Below are positions 26,281 to 36,092 of a DNA stretch of 64,000 nucleotides, piece by piece. The DNA lies in contig JBGSTG010000020.1 of NCBI GenBank assembly GCA_041736625.1, positions 1 to 64,000 of the forward strand. The letters are read 5' to 3'. Every line of letters starts with the position of its first letter. Positions within the stretch are counted from its first letter, which is position 1. The notes beneath the pieces are model-generated. The model searched no databases and was not told the DNA's origin. It worked only from the letters and a program-made list of their open reading frames with translations. Source of the DNA: M3007 sp041736625 (GTDB lineage: Bacteria; Bacteroidota; Bacteroidia; Chitinophagales; Saprospiraceae). Both the position numbers and the translations under genes were made by a program.

Positions 26281-27135
26281 TCACTTGACCGGGATGAACC
26301 CCGCCTCGACGGCATATTGTTGACCTGCTGCCGACAACAGAAAATCCAGGAATGGTCTGACCGTTGCAGCGGTCTTTTCCGTGTGGTACAAGTAGAGCGG
26401 CCGGGTAAGCGGATAGCCGCCCGCTTTGGCATTTTCCATAGTCGGAACCGATATCTCGCCTGCTTCCCACGACACATTGACGGATTTAACCCGTTCGCTC
26501 ATGAAACCAAGCCCAATGTACCCAATGGCGCCCGGCGTTTGGGAAATCGTCTGCTCCACGCCCCCGTTGGAGCTTTGCGACAGCGCATTGGCGGCTACCT
26601 CCGATTCTTCCAATACGGCTTCTTTGAAAAACTCGAAGGTGCCGGAACTGGATTCTCGGGATACCGGCACGATCTCCAGGTTCGGGCCGCCCACTTCGCT
26701 AAAATTCTTAATCTCGCCTTTGAATATTTTGTTAAGCTGTTCCTTGCTCAACTCCTTGATGGGATTGCCCGGATGTACCACAATCGCCAGGGCGTCCAAG
26801 GCAACGATGGTTTCCGTCACGTTGTGGCTTTTCTCCCGCATTTTTTCTTTTTCCGACTCCTTCATAGGGCGTGAAGACATGGCGAGGTCGGTCGTTTCGT
26901 CGATCAGGTTGGCAATGCCTACGCCCGAGCCGCCTTCGCTGATCGTTATCTTTAATTCGGCATTCTCCTTTTCGAAAGCCTCGGCGGCTTTGGTAATCAA
27001 CGGGCCGACCGTCGTGCTTCCGGTCACTTTAATGCTGGAGCGCGCGCCCTGGTTATCGTTTCCACCTTTATGATCCGATGGACCGCAGGCTGCCAGCGTC
27101 GCCACGGCGAGGGTCAGAATATAATTTGTTTTCAT
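26281..27135 (-). CDS. pstS: Phosphate-binding lipoprotein PstS
   Basis: The 284-residue periplasmic phosphate receptor is anchored as a lipoprotein (lipobox LAAC, Cys17). Phosphate-binding signatures are GSTTVGP near the N-terminus, EGGSGVGIANL, and RESSSGTFEFF. The length is slightly short but complete, ending at FIPVK. ATG 27135 starts the signal peptide; the open frame upstream lacks one. It is the first gene of pstSCAB. No TAnnTTTG box was found in the 320 bp upstream, so its promoter may be activator-dependent, as for Pho-regulated genes. Confidence 0.95.
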   Translation of the reverse strand: MKTNYILTLAVATLAACGPSDHKGGNDNQGARSSIKVTGSTTVGPLITKAAEAFEKENAELKITISEGGSGVGIANLIDETTDLAMSSRPMKESEKEKMREKSHNVTETIVALDALAIVVHPGNPIKELSKEQLNKIFKGEIKNFSEVGGPNLEIVPVSRESSSGTFEFFKEAVLEESEVAANALSQSSNGGVEQTISQTPGAIGYIGLGFMSERVKSVNVSWEAGEISVPTMENAKAGGYPLTRPLYLYHTEKTAATVRPFLDFLLSAAGQQYAVEAGFIPVK

Positions 27136-27455
27136 GTTTTCGTGTGCTTGATCGAAAAAGGGAGCCCTTGGTTGTGAAAATTTGACGTTTCCGGTAAAAT
27201 CCAAAAACCCGATGCATGCAAAGGAATAAAATCCTGACAAGTTTCTGCGCTAAAACGCAGGTTAAGTTTTTGATAAGAATCCCGGTTCGTGCACGGGGGC
27301 TCCCGATTCCACCGGAAAAACAATGTTCTAAGTAACGCTGCGGTTTATTTTTTAAATGAACCACAGAGGACGCGGAGGTTTCACAGAGGCACACAGAGGA
27401 GATGTACTCTGCGCCCCGCTGCGGTTTATTTTATTAAAACGCACCCCCTTGGCCC
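27136..27455. repeat. Intergenic with CACAGAGG repeats inside a 15-bp direct repeat
   Basis: This 320-bp interval separates pstS from the DPP IV gene; both genes run leftwards. The 15-mer GCTGCGGTTTATTTT occurs at 27337-27351 and 27418-27432. Between the copies is an array of CCACAGAGG-type units (27360-27400), a sequence type often seen as dispersed short repeats in bacterial genomes. No coding potential was found. The pstS promoter must lie in the part nearer 27136-27330, but no clear box was recognised. Confidence 0.5.
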
Positions 27456-29609
27456 CTAAAGATTCTCCAGGAAAAACCGCTCAATCTTTTCAAAGAGATG
27501 CACCCGGTCGCGGCCAATCACATTATGCTTGTGTTCGGGGTACACGAAATAGTCAATTTGTTTTCCGCGCCGAACGCATTCGCGTATGTACCGCATGGAG
27601 TGCTGCCACAGCACCACGTCGTCGGAGCTGCCATGAATCATGAGGAGCCGGCCTGTCAGGTTGTCAACGTACTTGAACAGGCTGTTGGCGTCATACCCTT
27701 CCGGGTTCTCCTGCGGGGTGTCCATGTAGCGTTCGGTGTACATGATTTCGTACATCCGCCAGTCGATCACCGGTCCGCCCGCCACGCCACATTTGAAGGC
27801 GCCGGCCGATTCGGGTCGCGACATCAGCGAGGTGGTCATGAAGCCGCCGTAGCTCCAGCCGAATACACCCAGGCGGGTAGAGTCTACAAATGGCTGGCCC
27901 TTCAAAAAAGCCACGCCGGCCAGCTGATCGGCCACTTCGGCGTCGCCCAGGCGGCGGTGAATGGCGCTTTCGAAGGCGAAACCCCGGTTTGCGGAGCCGC
28001 GCCCGTCGAGGGTGAACACGACGTAACCCTGTTGGGCCATGCGGTGCATCCACAGTTCGCCGCCGGACAGCCAGGTGTTGGTCACGAGTTGCACGTGCGG
28101 GCCGTTGTACACGTACACGATGGCCGGGTAGCTTTTGGCAGGATCGAAGTGGGTGGGCAGGATGATGCGCGCATTCAGTGGCGTACCGTCCGGGCCGATG
28201 ATGTTGACCATGCGCGTTTCGCCCAGGGCGTAGTCTTTTACCGGGTTGGGGGCGCTGTAGTAGAGCTTGCGTTTTTGGGGTTCTTTGACCGGCGTAACGT
28301 ACACCTCCAGCGGTGTGTTCAGGTTGGTCAGGCTGGTGAGCACCCATTTCCCCGATTCATGGACCAGGGTAGACTGGGTCCCCCCCTGGGGGTTGAGGCG
28401 GAAAGCGCCATTGGGCTTGCGCAATTCGGTGGTTGTGCCGTAACGCTCCAGACCGTACAGGTCGGTTTGTTCGTAAAAACAGTGTTTTCCGCTTTTGTCA
28501 AATCCCAGAAAACGCACAATGGGTTCCGCTCCTGCGCCTATGGTCTGGTGTAGTTTGCCGTTTAGATCGTACAAATACAGCCGGTTATACCCTTCCCGCT
28601 CGCTTTGCCAGATGAACAAATCGTCCGAACCCGGCACAAAAGCTGGCGGATTCTCCGGCTCCACCCATTGCGGGTTGGTCTCTTCGAGGATGGTGCGCAC
28701 AAAAGCGCCGGTCCGGGCGTCGAACAGCTTGAGCCAACAGTGGTCCTGTGCGCGGTTGACGACCGCCACCAGCAGATGGCGGTCGTCGGGCGTCCAGGCC
28801 ACATTGGTGAGATACTGTTCGGCCGGTTCGCCCGTTTGCAGGTAAAGGGTTTTCCGGGTTTGGGTGTCGTAGATTCCGATGGTCACGTGGTGGCTGCTGG
28901 CGCCAGCATAAGGGTACCGGATGCTGCGCGTTTGGGCGGGCATGGAGTCGAGCACATAAATGGCATACGGCGTGACCATGCTTTCATCCATGCGGTAAAA
29001 CGCCAGCTTGTCGCCTTTGGCACTCCAAAAAGTGCCTTTGAAAATGCCAAACTCTTCCCGGTGCACGCTCTTGCCGTACACGATGCCCTCGGCTTCGCTC
29101 CGGGCGACCGTTTGTTCCGCGCCGCCGATGCTCAACCGCAGTTCATCGCCCACCGTGTAGGCGGCATGGTAAGTGTCTTCGTGAAAATCGACGTTTTCGG
29201 CCTTTTCCGGAATGGCGTTTTTCCATGCTACGCCCTTCCTGGCGTCCCATACAAACACGTCCTTGTCGGTGTGAAACCAAAAGGAGCGGTCGTCGAGCCA
29301 GGCCACCGGCGGCAAGCCCGGAAGGGTGTCGGCGCCTCGGGCGGCCAGTGCCGCGTTGATGGCCGGCATCACGTCCAGGGTATCCACCCGCAAGTCGGGC
29401 GCGTGCACCCGAACCAACCGGTTGCCGGCAACGGTATGCGAAAACACGTCTGTGCCCGGAATCCATTGCAATTGCCCCAGCCGGGCGGGCGCCAGGGCGC
29501 TGCGACCTTTGAGGATGGCATCGGACATGCTGATGGCTTTGCCCTGCTGTGGCTGGGCAAAGGTGGTGTGGGCGCAAAAAAACAGGAAGAGGACGAAGGT
29601 TTTTTTCAT
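27456..29609 (-). CDS. Dipeptidyl-peptidase IV-family serine peptidase (S9B)
   Basis: The 717-residue secreted peptidase removes X-Pro/Ala dipeptides from peptide N-termini. A signal peptide (1-19, ending TFAQ) precedes a beta-propeller DPP IV N-terminal domain (about 90-430), with the substrate-binding EE-like region around SEAEGIVYGKSVHREEFGI. The alpha/beta hydrolase domain follows, with nucleophile GWSYGG (Ser586), Asp663 in HGSSDDVV, and the catalytic His in EHKHNVIG. ATG 29609 was chosen because the signal peptide starts there. A TTG-N21-TACCTTTG promoter lies 137 bp upstream. It is one of three peptidase genes in the window. Confidence 0.95.
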   Translation of the reverse strand: MKKTFVLFLFFCAHTTFAQPQQGKAISMSDAILKGRSALAPARLGQLQWIPGTDVFSHTVAGNRLVRVHAPDLRVDTLDVMPAINAALAARGADTLPGLPPVAWLDDRSFWFHTDKDVFVWDARKGVAWKNAIPEKAENVDFHEDTYHAAYTVGDELRLSIGGAEQTVARSEAEGIVYGKSVHREEFGIFKGTFWSAKGDKLAFYRMDESMVTPYAIYVLDSMPAQTRSIRYPYAGASSHHVTIGIYDTQTRKTLYLQTGEPAEQYLTNVAWTPDDRHLLVAVVNRAQDHCWLKLFDARTGAFVRTILEETNPQWVEPENPPAFVPGSDDLFIWQSEREGYNRLYLYDLNGKLHQTIGAGAEPIVRFLGFDKSGKHCFYEQTDLYGLERYGTTTELRKPNGAFRLNPQGGTQSTLVHESGKWVLTSLTNLNTPLEVYVTPVKEPQKRKLYYSAPNPVKDYALGETRMVNIIGPDGTPLNARIILPTHFDPAKSYPAIVYVYNGPHVQLVTNTWLSGGELWMHRMAQQGYVVFTLDGRGSANRGFAFESAIHRRLGDAEVADQLAGVAFLKGQPFVDSTRLGVFGWSYGGFMTTSLMSRPESAGAFKCGVAGGPVIDWRMYEIMYTERYMDTPQENPEGYDANSLFKYVDNLTGRLLMIHGSSDDVVLWQHSMRYIRECVRRGKQIDYFVYPEHKHNVIGRDRVHLFEKIERFFLENL

Positions 29610-29745
29610 ATTTGCCGGAATTGTTCCGGTGCGAATGTACAACAAGAAAAAAAATGAGGCGGCGCCACCACAGCACCACCTCAGCCCTAACCAAATAAAA
29701 CCAAATTAATCATTCGCGCCGAAGCGTCGTCGGTGCGTTGTGCGG

Positions 29746-29777
29746 CAAAGGTACGTCACTTGGTGTAATTCATACAA
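29746..29777 (-). promoter_or_regulatory. Bacteroidota promoter of the DPP IV gene
   Basis: On the minus strand, TTG (29777-29775), 21 bp, then TACCTTTG (29753-29746) matches both elements of the phylum consensus at correct spacing. The leader to ATG 29609 would be about 130 nt. Confidence 0.55.
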
Positions 29778-29897
29778 GAACCAGCCAAAAAATATTTGAA
29801 AAATTTTTTCGCCAAAAAACAATGAAAACAAATGCATCGGCTGGAAACACCGAGTATCCAACGCTTATTTTGTTAAAATTACAAATTTTTGTTTACG

Positions 29898-31361
29898 ATG
29901 TATTATTCTGACATTTGGGGAAAAGGCAATTTTTCCAGGCCATTTTTGCTATCAAAAAGCATTAAAGCCAATTTTTGTTTTTTCTTGTTTTTGACAACCA
30001 CTGCTGCGTTACCGGCACAAACCGGTTTTCGGACCGAACCTGACGCGGAAAAAATGAAGGCCGTCGGGCATATTTTCGACCAAACGTTGCAGGACGGTCG
30101 TTGTTACGCCTGGCTGGAGTCGCTCTGTTTTCGGGTTGGACACCGGCTCAGCGGCAGCTCCGGCGCCGAAAAAGCCGTCACCTGGGCAAAAAGCGTGATG
30201 GACACCCTGGGGCTCGACTCGGTGTGGCTTCAACCGGTCATGGTGCCGCACTGGGAGCGTGGCGCGCCCGAACTGGTGCGGCTGCTCCGCCGGGGCGCAC
30301 CGCTCAACCTGCCGGCGTTGGCCCTGGGCGGTTCGGTGGCGACCCCGGAGGCGGGCATTCAGGCAGAAGTGGTCGAGGTAAAAACCTGGGAGGCGCTCGA
30401 TTCTTTGGGGGCGGCGGGCGCGCTGAAAGGCAAAATTGCGTTTCTGAACCGACCGATGGAATGCACCCATGTGCACACGTTCCGGGCCTACGGCGGTGCG
30501 GTAGACCAGCGGGTGGCCGGCGCATCCCGCGCATCCCGATATGGCGCGGTGGCCATGCTGGTGCGCAGCATGGGCTTGCGCATCGACGACTATCCCCACA
30601 CCGGAAGCCTGCGCTACGACTCTGCGCATGCGCTCATCCCGGCCGCCGCCATCAGCACCCGCGCAGCCGAACAACTGCACGAAGTGCTTCGACTGGAGGG
30701 CAAAGCCACCCTTTTCATCAAATTAAACTGTCGAACCCTGCCCGACACGCGCTCCTACAACGTGATCGGCGAGATTCGCGGCTCGGAGAAACCGGAGGAA
30801 GTGATCCTGGTCGGCGGACACCTCGACTCCTGGGATGTGGGCCACGGCGCCCACGACGACGGCGCTGGCTGCGTGCAGAGCATGGAGGTGTTGCGCACCT
30901 TTCGGCAATCGGGTTATCGGCCCCGCCACACCGTGCGCTGTGTGTTGTTCATGAACGAAGAAAACGGGCTGCGTGGCGGCCGCACTTACGCAGAGGAGGC
31001 CATCCGGAAGGGCGAAAAACACTTGCTGGCCATCGAGAGCGACGCCGGCGGATTCACGCCGCGCGGGTTTTCATTCGACGCCGAAGAAGCCGTGCTTACC
31101 GAACAGTTTGAGTTAGTCCAATCGTTCGCCCCATATCTGGAGCGCTACGGATTGCACGATTGGGAAAAAGGCGGGTCGGGGGCCGACATTGGCCCGCTCA
31201 AACCGCTCGGCGGACTCCTCTGCGGCTACCGACCCGACTCGCAGCGGTACTTCGACTACCACCACACGGCAGCCGACGTGTTTGAGGCTGTGAACAAGCG
31301 GGAACTCGAACTGGGCGCAGCGGCCATGGCTGCCCTGGTGTACCTGATGGATCAGCCCTAA
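29898..31361 (+). CDS. M28-family zinc peptidase, secreted
   Basis: The 487-residue aminopeptidase/carboxypeptidase-like enzyme has an N-terminal hydrophobic signal segment (about 22-42, ending LPAQ). A PA-type insert (about 130-270) precedes the M28 catalytic domain (about 285-485). The co-catalytic zinc ligands are GGHLDSWD (His), AHDDGAG (Asp), FMNEENG (Glu pair), ESDAGG (Asp) and YHHTAAD (His). The family hydrolyses peptide bonds at chain ends. ATG 29898 was preferred to a TTG 9 bp upstream. The AT-rich divergent interval to DPP IV holds no other gene. Confidence 0.93.
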   Translation: MYYSDIWGKGNFSRPFLLSKSIKANFCFFLFLTTTAALPAQTGFRTEPDAEKMKAVGHIFDQTLQDGRCYAWLESLCFRVGHRLSGSSGAEKAVTWAKSVMDTLGLDSVWLQPVMVPHWERGAPELVRLLRRGAPLNLPALALGGSVATPEAGIQAEVVEVKTWEALDSLGAAGALKGKIAFLNRPMECTHVHTFRAYGGAVDQRVAGASRASRYGAVAMLVRSMGLRIDDYPHTGSLRYDSAHALIPAAAISTRAAEQLHEVLRLEGKATLFIKLNCRTLPDTRSYNVIGEIRGSEKPEEVILVGGHLDSWDVGHGAHDDGAGCVQSMEVLRTFRQSGYRPRHTVRCVLFMNEENGLRGGRTYAEEAIRKGEKHLLAIESDAGGFTPRGFSFDAEEAVLTEQFELVQSFAPYLERYGLHDWEKGGSGADIGPLKPLGGLLCGYRPDSQRYFDYHHTAADVFEAVNKRELELGAAAMAALVYLMDQP

Positions 31362-31368
31362 AACGCAC

Positions 31369-34266
31369 TCAGAACTTCAACCGGGCGCCTACCCGGAACC
31401 ACCAGGAGTAGTACTCCTGCTGTTTGATCACGTCGGGCGTACCAAGATACAGTCGAAGCGGCGTATCGGTCAGGTTGATCCAGTCGCCGAAAAAATTCAC
31501 GTGTCGGTTCAGCTGGTAGTTCATCGTCATGTCCAGGCGCAGCGCTTCATCGTAGTACACATCCAGGTCCGGATCGGCGCCGATCTCCAGCAGGAAAGCA
31601 TCCTGATAGTTGGCGGTAAGCCGGATGAAAAATCGCCTGGCATCGTAAAAGAGACCTACGTTGGCGTTGTTTTTCGATTGGCCGGGCAAGGATATCGCTT
31701 CCGTGTCTCCTTCGTCGAAAAACTGGCTGAGGTCGTCTTCTTCAGGGTCGATGATGATGGCCTCTGCGTAGTTGGCCGGCACGCGTTTGGGAATGTAAGC
31801 TTTCGAGTAGGTGTAGGTATAGTTGCTGAAAATACCGAAGTCGCTGAAAAAGCCCTGGAAAAAGTCGAACTTGAACTGTGCCTGGAATTCCGCGCCCCAT
31901 ACCTGGGCATCCTGTCCGTTGAGGGGTTTTGTAAATTCAAAAACCGGATAATTGCCCGACCCGGGGTCTCCCTCACGGCCGAAACGTTTGTAGGAGAACA
32001 CAAAATCGTCGATCTGCTTGTAAAACAGCCCTCCGGACACTATGCTTCGGTTGAAATAGCGCTCCGCCATCAGATCCACGTTGGTAGACCGGGGGAAGTT
32101 GAGGTCCGGGTTCCCGATGCTCACCTCGTTGCGATCTTCCTCTCGCGACGGGATGAGGTCCACGTAATTGGGCCGGGAGTAGGTGTACGTGAGCGCAGCG
32201 CGCAGGTTGATTTTGGGCGACAGGGCGTATTTGAACTGCACCTGGGGCAACAGGAAGGACTGTGTGCGGCTGGTGTTGAAGGTGTCTATGCCGATGAACT
32301 TGTTGCCGTCGAGGATGACGCCGTAAGCCTGGTTTTCCCGCATGTTGGTTTGCTCGAACCGCAGGCCGGCGAGCACCATCAACTTGCCGATGTCGTGGTG
32401 CACCATGCCGTAGGCGGCGTAGATGTCTTCTTTGTAGGTGTAATCCTGATTGTAGGAGTTTTGGCGGCTGGCGTTGCGGTCAAAAATAAAATATTGCGGA
32501 TAGAATTCGTAGAAGTCGCGCAGGTAGTCGGCATTGGGCATGTACTCCAGCACGTATCCTTTGTTCAACAGGTCGTCTTCCCGAAAACCGTCGGAAATGG
32601 TCTCCAGATTGAGCGGGGCGCCGGTGCCTGGATAGATGGTTGAAGTTGGGAAATAGGCGCTGAAGGTTTGGGAGCGTACATCCCTGGTTTTGACCCGGGA
32701 GCGGATTTTGCCGCCGAATTTGACGTAACCACTTTGCCGGTTGGCGAACGCGTAAGGTATTTTCACGTTCACCCGGGGCGTCAGCAGGGTCTCTTTGGTT
32801 TCGCTGGTTTCCAGCAGCATATTCTCGAGATCGTAATTCTCGTAATCGGTAACGTTACCCGCATTGCTCGGGTTGGGGAAGGTTGCGCGCGGGTAATCGG
32901 GGTCCGACACGTCAAACGCGATGGTGATGGCCTGTCCGGCGCTTTCGAAGCTGGCCTCCAGGCGGTTGGGTTCCGACTCGCGGGCGCCGGCGACAAACAA
33001 CTGATAATCGATGTCCACCGTGCCGATCCGGTGTTCGCCTCCCAGCGCCACGGTGTTCAATTGTTGGCGTTTGACGCGGTCTTTTACGTCGTGCACCACA
33101 CCGCCATACAGGTAATACGTGGCGCTCACGGGATCGTCGAGTTCGTAGATCAGCCGTCGCCGGGTTTCGTCATCGGTGAAGCTGTTGTACATGCCCTGGA
33201 GGTAGATCCGGTTGTTTTTGTCGAATTTGTAATCCAGGGTTGGGCTGACGCTGACGCGCGTTCGGGTGATGTCGTAGTAGCGGTATTGCGCTTCCCGGTA
33301 ATGGACGAAAAAATTGTCTTTGCCCTCTTCCTGCCCGCCGGTGTTGAAAAACGGGCCCTTGACAAAATTGTACTCGATGTTGTCGGAACCCTGGTTGTTT
33401 TGAAAATAGCTGGAGTTGATTTGAAAGCCAAACTTGTTGTACCGTTGGCCGTACGAAAACTGTGCGTTGTAGTTGGGCGTTTGCCGCAGGTTATTGTACC
33501 CGGCGGCGAAGGTTGCGCGCACTTCCGGTTGCTCGCTTTGCGCTTCTTTGGTTTTGATGTTGACGGAGCCGCCGATGCCGTCGGCATCCATGTCGGGCGT
33601 CATCACCTTGGTCACCTCAATGGCCTCGATCTGGTCGGAGGGGATGATGTCCATGCCCACATAACGAAAGTTGCCCTCCGGAGAAGGTACCTGCTCGCCG
33701 TTGATGTTGAAATTGGTCAGTTCGGGAGGGGTGCCGCGCAGTTGCACGAACCGGCCTTCGCCCTGGTCGCGCTGGAGGGTGATGCCCGGGATGCGTTGCA
33801 TGACCTCGGCGGCGTTCATGTCCGGAAAGGTCTTGATCTGCTCGGCCGAAACGATGTTTTTGATGTTATCGGCCTTTCTCATGTCGACCATGGCCTTGAT
33901 CTGCCCTTCGGCAATGCCCTCGACGACCACCTCGGTGAGGTTTACGCCGGAACTCCCCATGCGGATGACGATCTCGTCGCCCGAGGCCGGCATGTGCGTC
34001 ACCTGCCGGGTCTCGTAGCCGTAATACGAGCAGGTGAGCACAACCTTGTCCGCCGGCAGATCGTACAACTTAAACTGCCCTTCGGCGTCGGTAGTGGCTC
34101 CGTTGTTGCTGCCTTCCACCCGGATGGTGACCCCGACCAGCGGGGCGCCGCCATCCGCATCCAGAACGGTACCGCTCAGGGTAGTTTGGGCTTGAAGGGT
34201 CCATGCGGCAAAACAGGACATAAAGAGCAGCAAAAAGCCGCGCCGAAGGGCAGAAAAAGTGGTCAT
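31369..34266 (-). CDS. TonB-dependent outer-membrane receptor
   Basis: The 965-residue receptor has a signal peptide (1-26, ending LQAQ) and a carboxypeptidase-regulatory-like domain (about 28-105, TLSGTVLDADGGAPLVGVTIRVEG). A plug domain (about 115-240) contains ERIxG-like NFNINGEQVPSPEGNFRYVG. A 22-strand barrel ends in WWFRVGARLKF. Such receptors import large or scarce substrates using TonB energy. It is 27 bp downstream of a type IX-secreted protein and then a phytase gene, so a phytate or organophosphate substrate is a reasonable inference; no SusD-type partner is present. Confidence 0.92.
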   Translation of the reverse strand: MTTFSALRRGFLLLFMSCFAAWTLQAQTTLSGTVLDADGGAPLVGVTIRVEGSNNGATTDAEGQFKLYDLPADKVVLTCSYYGYETRQVTHMPASGDEIVIRMGSSGVNLTEVVVEGIAEGQIKAMVDMRKADNIKNIVSAEQIKTFPDMNAAEVMQRIPGITLQRDQGEGRFVQLRGTPPELTNFNINGEQVPSPEGNFRYVGMDIIPSDQIEAIEVTKVMTPDMDADGIGGSVNIKTKEAQSEQPEVRATFAAGYNNLRQTPNYNAQFSYGQRYNKFGFQINSSYFQNNQGSDNIEYNFVKGPFFNTGGQEEGKDNFFVHYREAQYRYYDITRTRVSVSPTLDYKFDKNNRIYLQGMYNSFTDDETRRRLIYELDDPVSATYYLYGGVVHDVKDRVKRQQLNTVALGGEHRIGTVDIDYQLFVAGARESEPNRLEASFESAGQAITIAFDVSDPDYPRATFPNPSNAGNVTDYENYDLENMLLETSETKETLLTPRVNVKIPYAFANRQSGYVKFGGKIRSRVKTRDVRSQTFSAYFPTSTIYPGTGAPLNLETISDGFREDDLLNKGYVLEYMPNADYLRDFYEFYPQYFIFDRNASRQNSYNQDYTYKEDIYAAYGMVHHDIGKLMVLAGLRFEQTNMRENQAYGVILDGNKFIGIDTFNTSRTQSFLLPQVQFKYALSPKINLRAALTYTYSRPNYVDLIPSREEDRNEVSIGNPDLNFPRSTNVDLMAERYFNRSIVSGGLFYKQIDDFVFSYKRFGREGDPGSGNYPVFEFTKPLNGQDAQVWGAEFQAQFKFDFFQGFFSDFGIFSNYTYTYSKAYIPKRVPANYAEAIIIDPEEDDLSQFFDEGDTEAISLPGQSKNNANVGLFYDARRFFIRLTANYQDAFLLEIGADPDLDVYYDEALRLDMTMNYQLNRHVNFFGDWINLTDTPLRLYLGTPDVIKQQEYYSWWFRVGARLKF

Positions 34267-34293
34267 GGCGATTTATGATAGACCTTGCGGACC

Positions 34294-35928
34294 TTATTTA
34301 ACGATCAATTGCTGGCTGTAACGAACACCGTCCTGCAAAACCTGGATGAAATACGAACCGACCTGCATACCCGCCGTGTTCAGTTGGATCGTGCGGCCGT
34401 ATGCGTGGCGCAGGTGCACGACCATGCGACCCTGGTTGTCGTAAACAAACACATCGGCTGCATTTTCGGATTCCAGTTCGAGGGTGGCGATGCTGTGCGT
34501 GGGGTTGGGGTAAACCGTCAGTTCTTTTACGTCCGGGTTCAGCGGCGAAAAAGTGGATACCGACAGGTTGGGCGAGGTGTAGTAAACGATCAGTCGCGGC
34601 ACGCGCTCGGGGTGGTTCTGGCCGTCGCCGCCGTCTTCCGGATCGGCGATGTTCTCGTATGATTCGAACTCGCGGGCATTTTCGTCTTCACTGGGGCCCT
34701 GGTTTTCGCCCAGCAGGGTAAATGCAATGGCATTTTCAGCTTTCCAGCCCGGTCGGTTGATCACCTCCTGCACGATGGCGCGCAGGTCGGGTGTCCGCTC
34801 CGTCGTCCACAGACCCCACGGTTGATCCACGACCCACAGGAGGGATGCCGTCGTGCGCGGGCGATCGGTGATCAGGGCCGTTTCGGTGTAGGTGGCTGCA
34901 CTGTCGGCCGCTTCGCCTACGATGGTGATGCGCGCGACGTCGGCGCTTGTTTTGGATTCGTGGGACACCACCTGGATGAAGGCGGAGTCGATCACCGCGC
35001 CTTTAGGCAGCGGGATGTTGCGGAAGCGAACGCCCGCAGTCAGGATGTTTTGATCGCCGGGCTCGCCTTCCCAGCCGGCGTCGAGGTCGTCGTCGAACAG
35101 GGCGTCAATCTCGTTGTTTTCCTGTTCCGCATCATCGGAAGAAACGGGGAATCGCAGGCCGTTGTCGTCGGTGATGGTATCGGTTACGGCGATGGGGATT
35201 TCAATTCTGCCGGACTTGACGGAGTAATAAATCACGAGTTCGGGCACGCGCTCCGGGTGGTTCTGGCCGTCGCCGCCGTCTTCCGGATCGGCGATGTTTT
35301 CAAACGATTCGAACTCGCGGGCATTTTCGTCTTCGCTGGGGCCCTGATTTTCCCCCTGGAGAATCAAGGCGAGGGCGTTGCCGGGCTCCCAGTTGGGGCG
35401 GTTCACGATTTCCTGCACGATGGCGCGCAGGTCGGGCGTGCGCTCAGCCGTCCACAAGCCCCAGGGTTGGTCGACAACCCAGAGCAGAGATGCGCCGGTG
35501 CGCGGCCGGTCGGTGATCAGCACATCATCGGTGAACGTCTGCGCGTTGTCTGTCGCCTCGCCGGTGATGGTGATGCGCGCTACGTCACTGGCTGTTTTGG
35601 ACTCGTGGGAGTACACGACGATGAAAGCAGAGTCGATCACCGCGCCTTTGGGGATAAATACCTGGCGAAAGCGCAGGCCGGTAGTCAGGATGTTCTGGTC
35701 ACCGGGTTCGCCTTCCCAGCCGGCGTCGAGGTCGTCGTCGTAAAGCGCGTCGATCGCGTTATTTTCTTGTTCCGCATCATCAGAGGAAACCGGGAATCGC
35801 AAGCCGTTGTCGTCGGTGATGGTATCCGTAACCTGAATGGTTCTGGACAAACGCAGGTTCTGCGACTGGGCTGTAAAACCGGCGAGGAGGCAAACCGCGC
35901 ATACAGCAAGGGGTAAAAGCTTGTTCAT
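34294..35928 (-). CDS. Type IX-secreted protein with two tandem ~215-residue repeats
   Basis: The 544-residue protein has a signal peptide (1-22). Two highly similar repeats span about 31-236 and 246-451, each running from VTDTITDDNGLRFPVSSDDA to NHPERVP-(E/R)L-V/I-YY. The C-terminal sorting domain (about 467-544) starts with LTVYPNPT and ends with SQQLIVK, the signature of type A type IX cargo. The repeats carry many Asp residues and may bind calcium. No enzymatic motif is visible. The copies are similar at DNA level too, suggesting recent duplication. It lies between the phytase and TonB-receptor genes on the same strand. Confidence 0.85.
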   Translation of the reverse strand: MNKLLPLAVCAVCLLAGFTAQSQNLRLSRTIQVTDTITDDNGLRFPVSSDDAEQENNAIDALYDDDLDAGWEGEPGDQNILTTGLRFRQVFIPKGAVIDSAFIVVYSHESKTASDVARITITGEATDNAQTFTDDVLITDRPRTGASLLWVVDQPWGLWTAERTPDLRAIVQEIVNRPNWEPGNALALILQGENQGPSEDENAREFESFENIADPEDGGDGQNHPERVPELVIYYSVKSGRIEIPIAVTDTITDDNGLRFPVSSDDAEQENNEIDALFDDDLDAGWEGEPGDQNILTAGVRFRNIPLPKGAVIDSAFIQVVSHESKTSADVARITIVGEAADSAATYTETALITDRPRTTASLLWVVDQPWGLWTTERTPDLRAIVQEVINRPGWKAENAIAFTLLGENQGPSEDENAREFESYENIADPEDGGDGQNHPERVPRLIVYYTSPNLSVSTFSPLNPDVKELTVYPNPTHSIATLELESENAADVFVYDNQGRMVVHLRHAYGRTIQLNTAGMQVGSYFIQVLQDGVRYSQQLIVK

Positions 35929-36092
35929 AATAAATTGGGTTAACAAGTTAACAATGGTGTGTTCAAAAAAATCGAATCCACCAGGTGGATTGGATTTGGA
36001 AAGGTCAACTCACAAATTAAGTCATACGACAGCCAATCCCGGATAAAGGCAGCTTTAAGTAATGGTTAAGTTTCGTCGATTGCACCCGCAAG

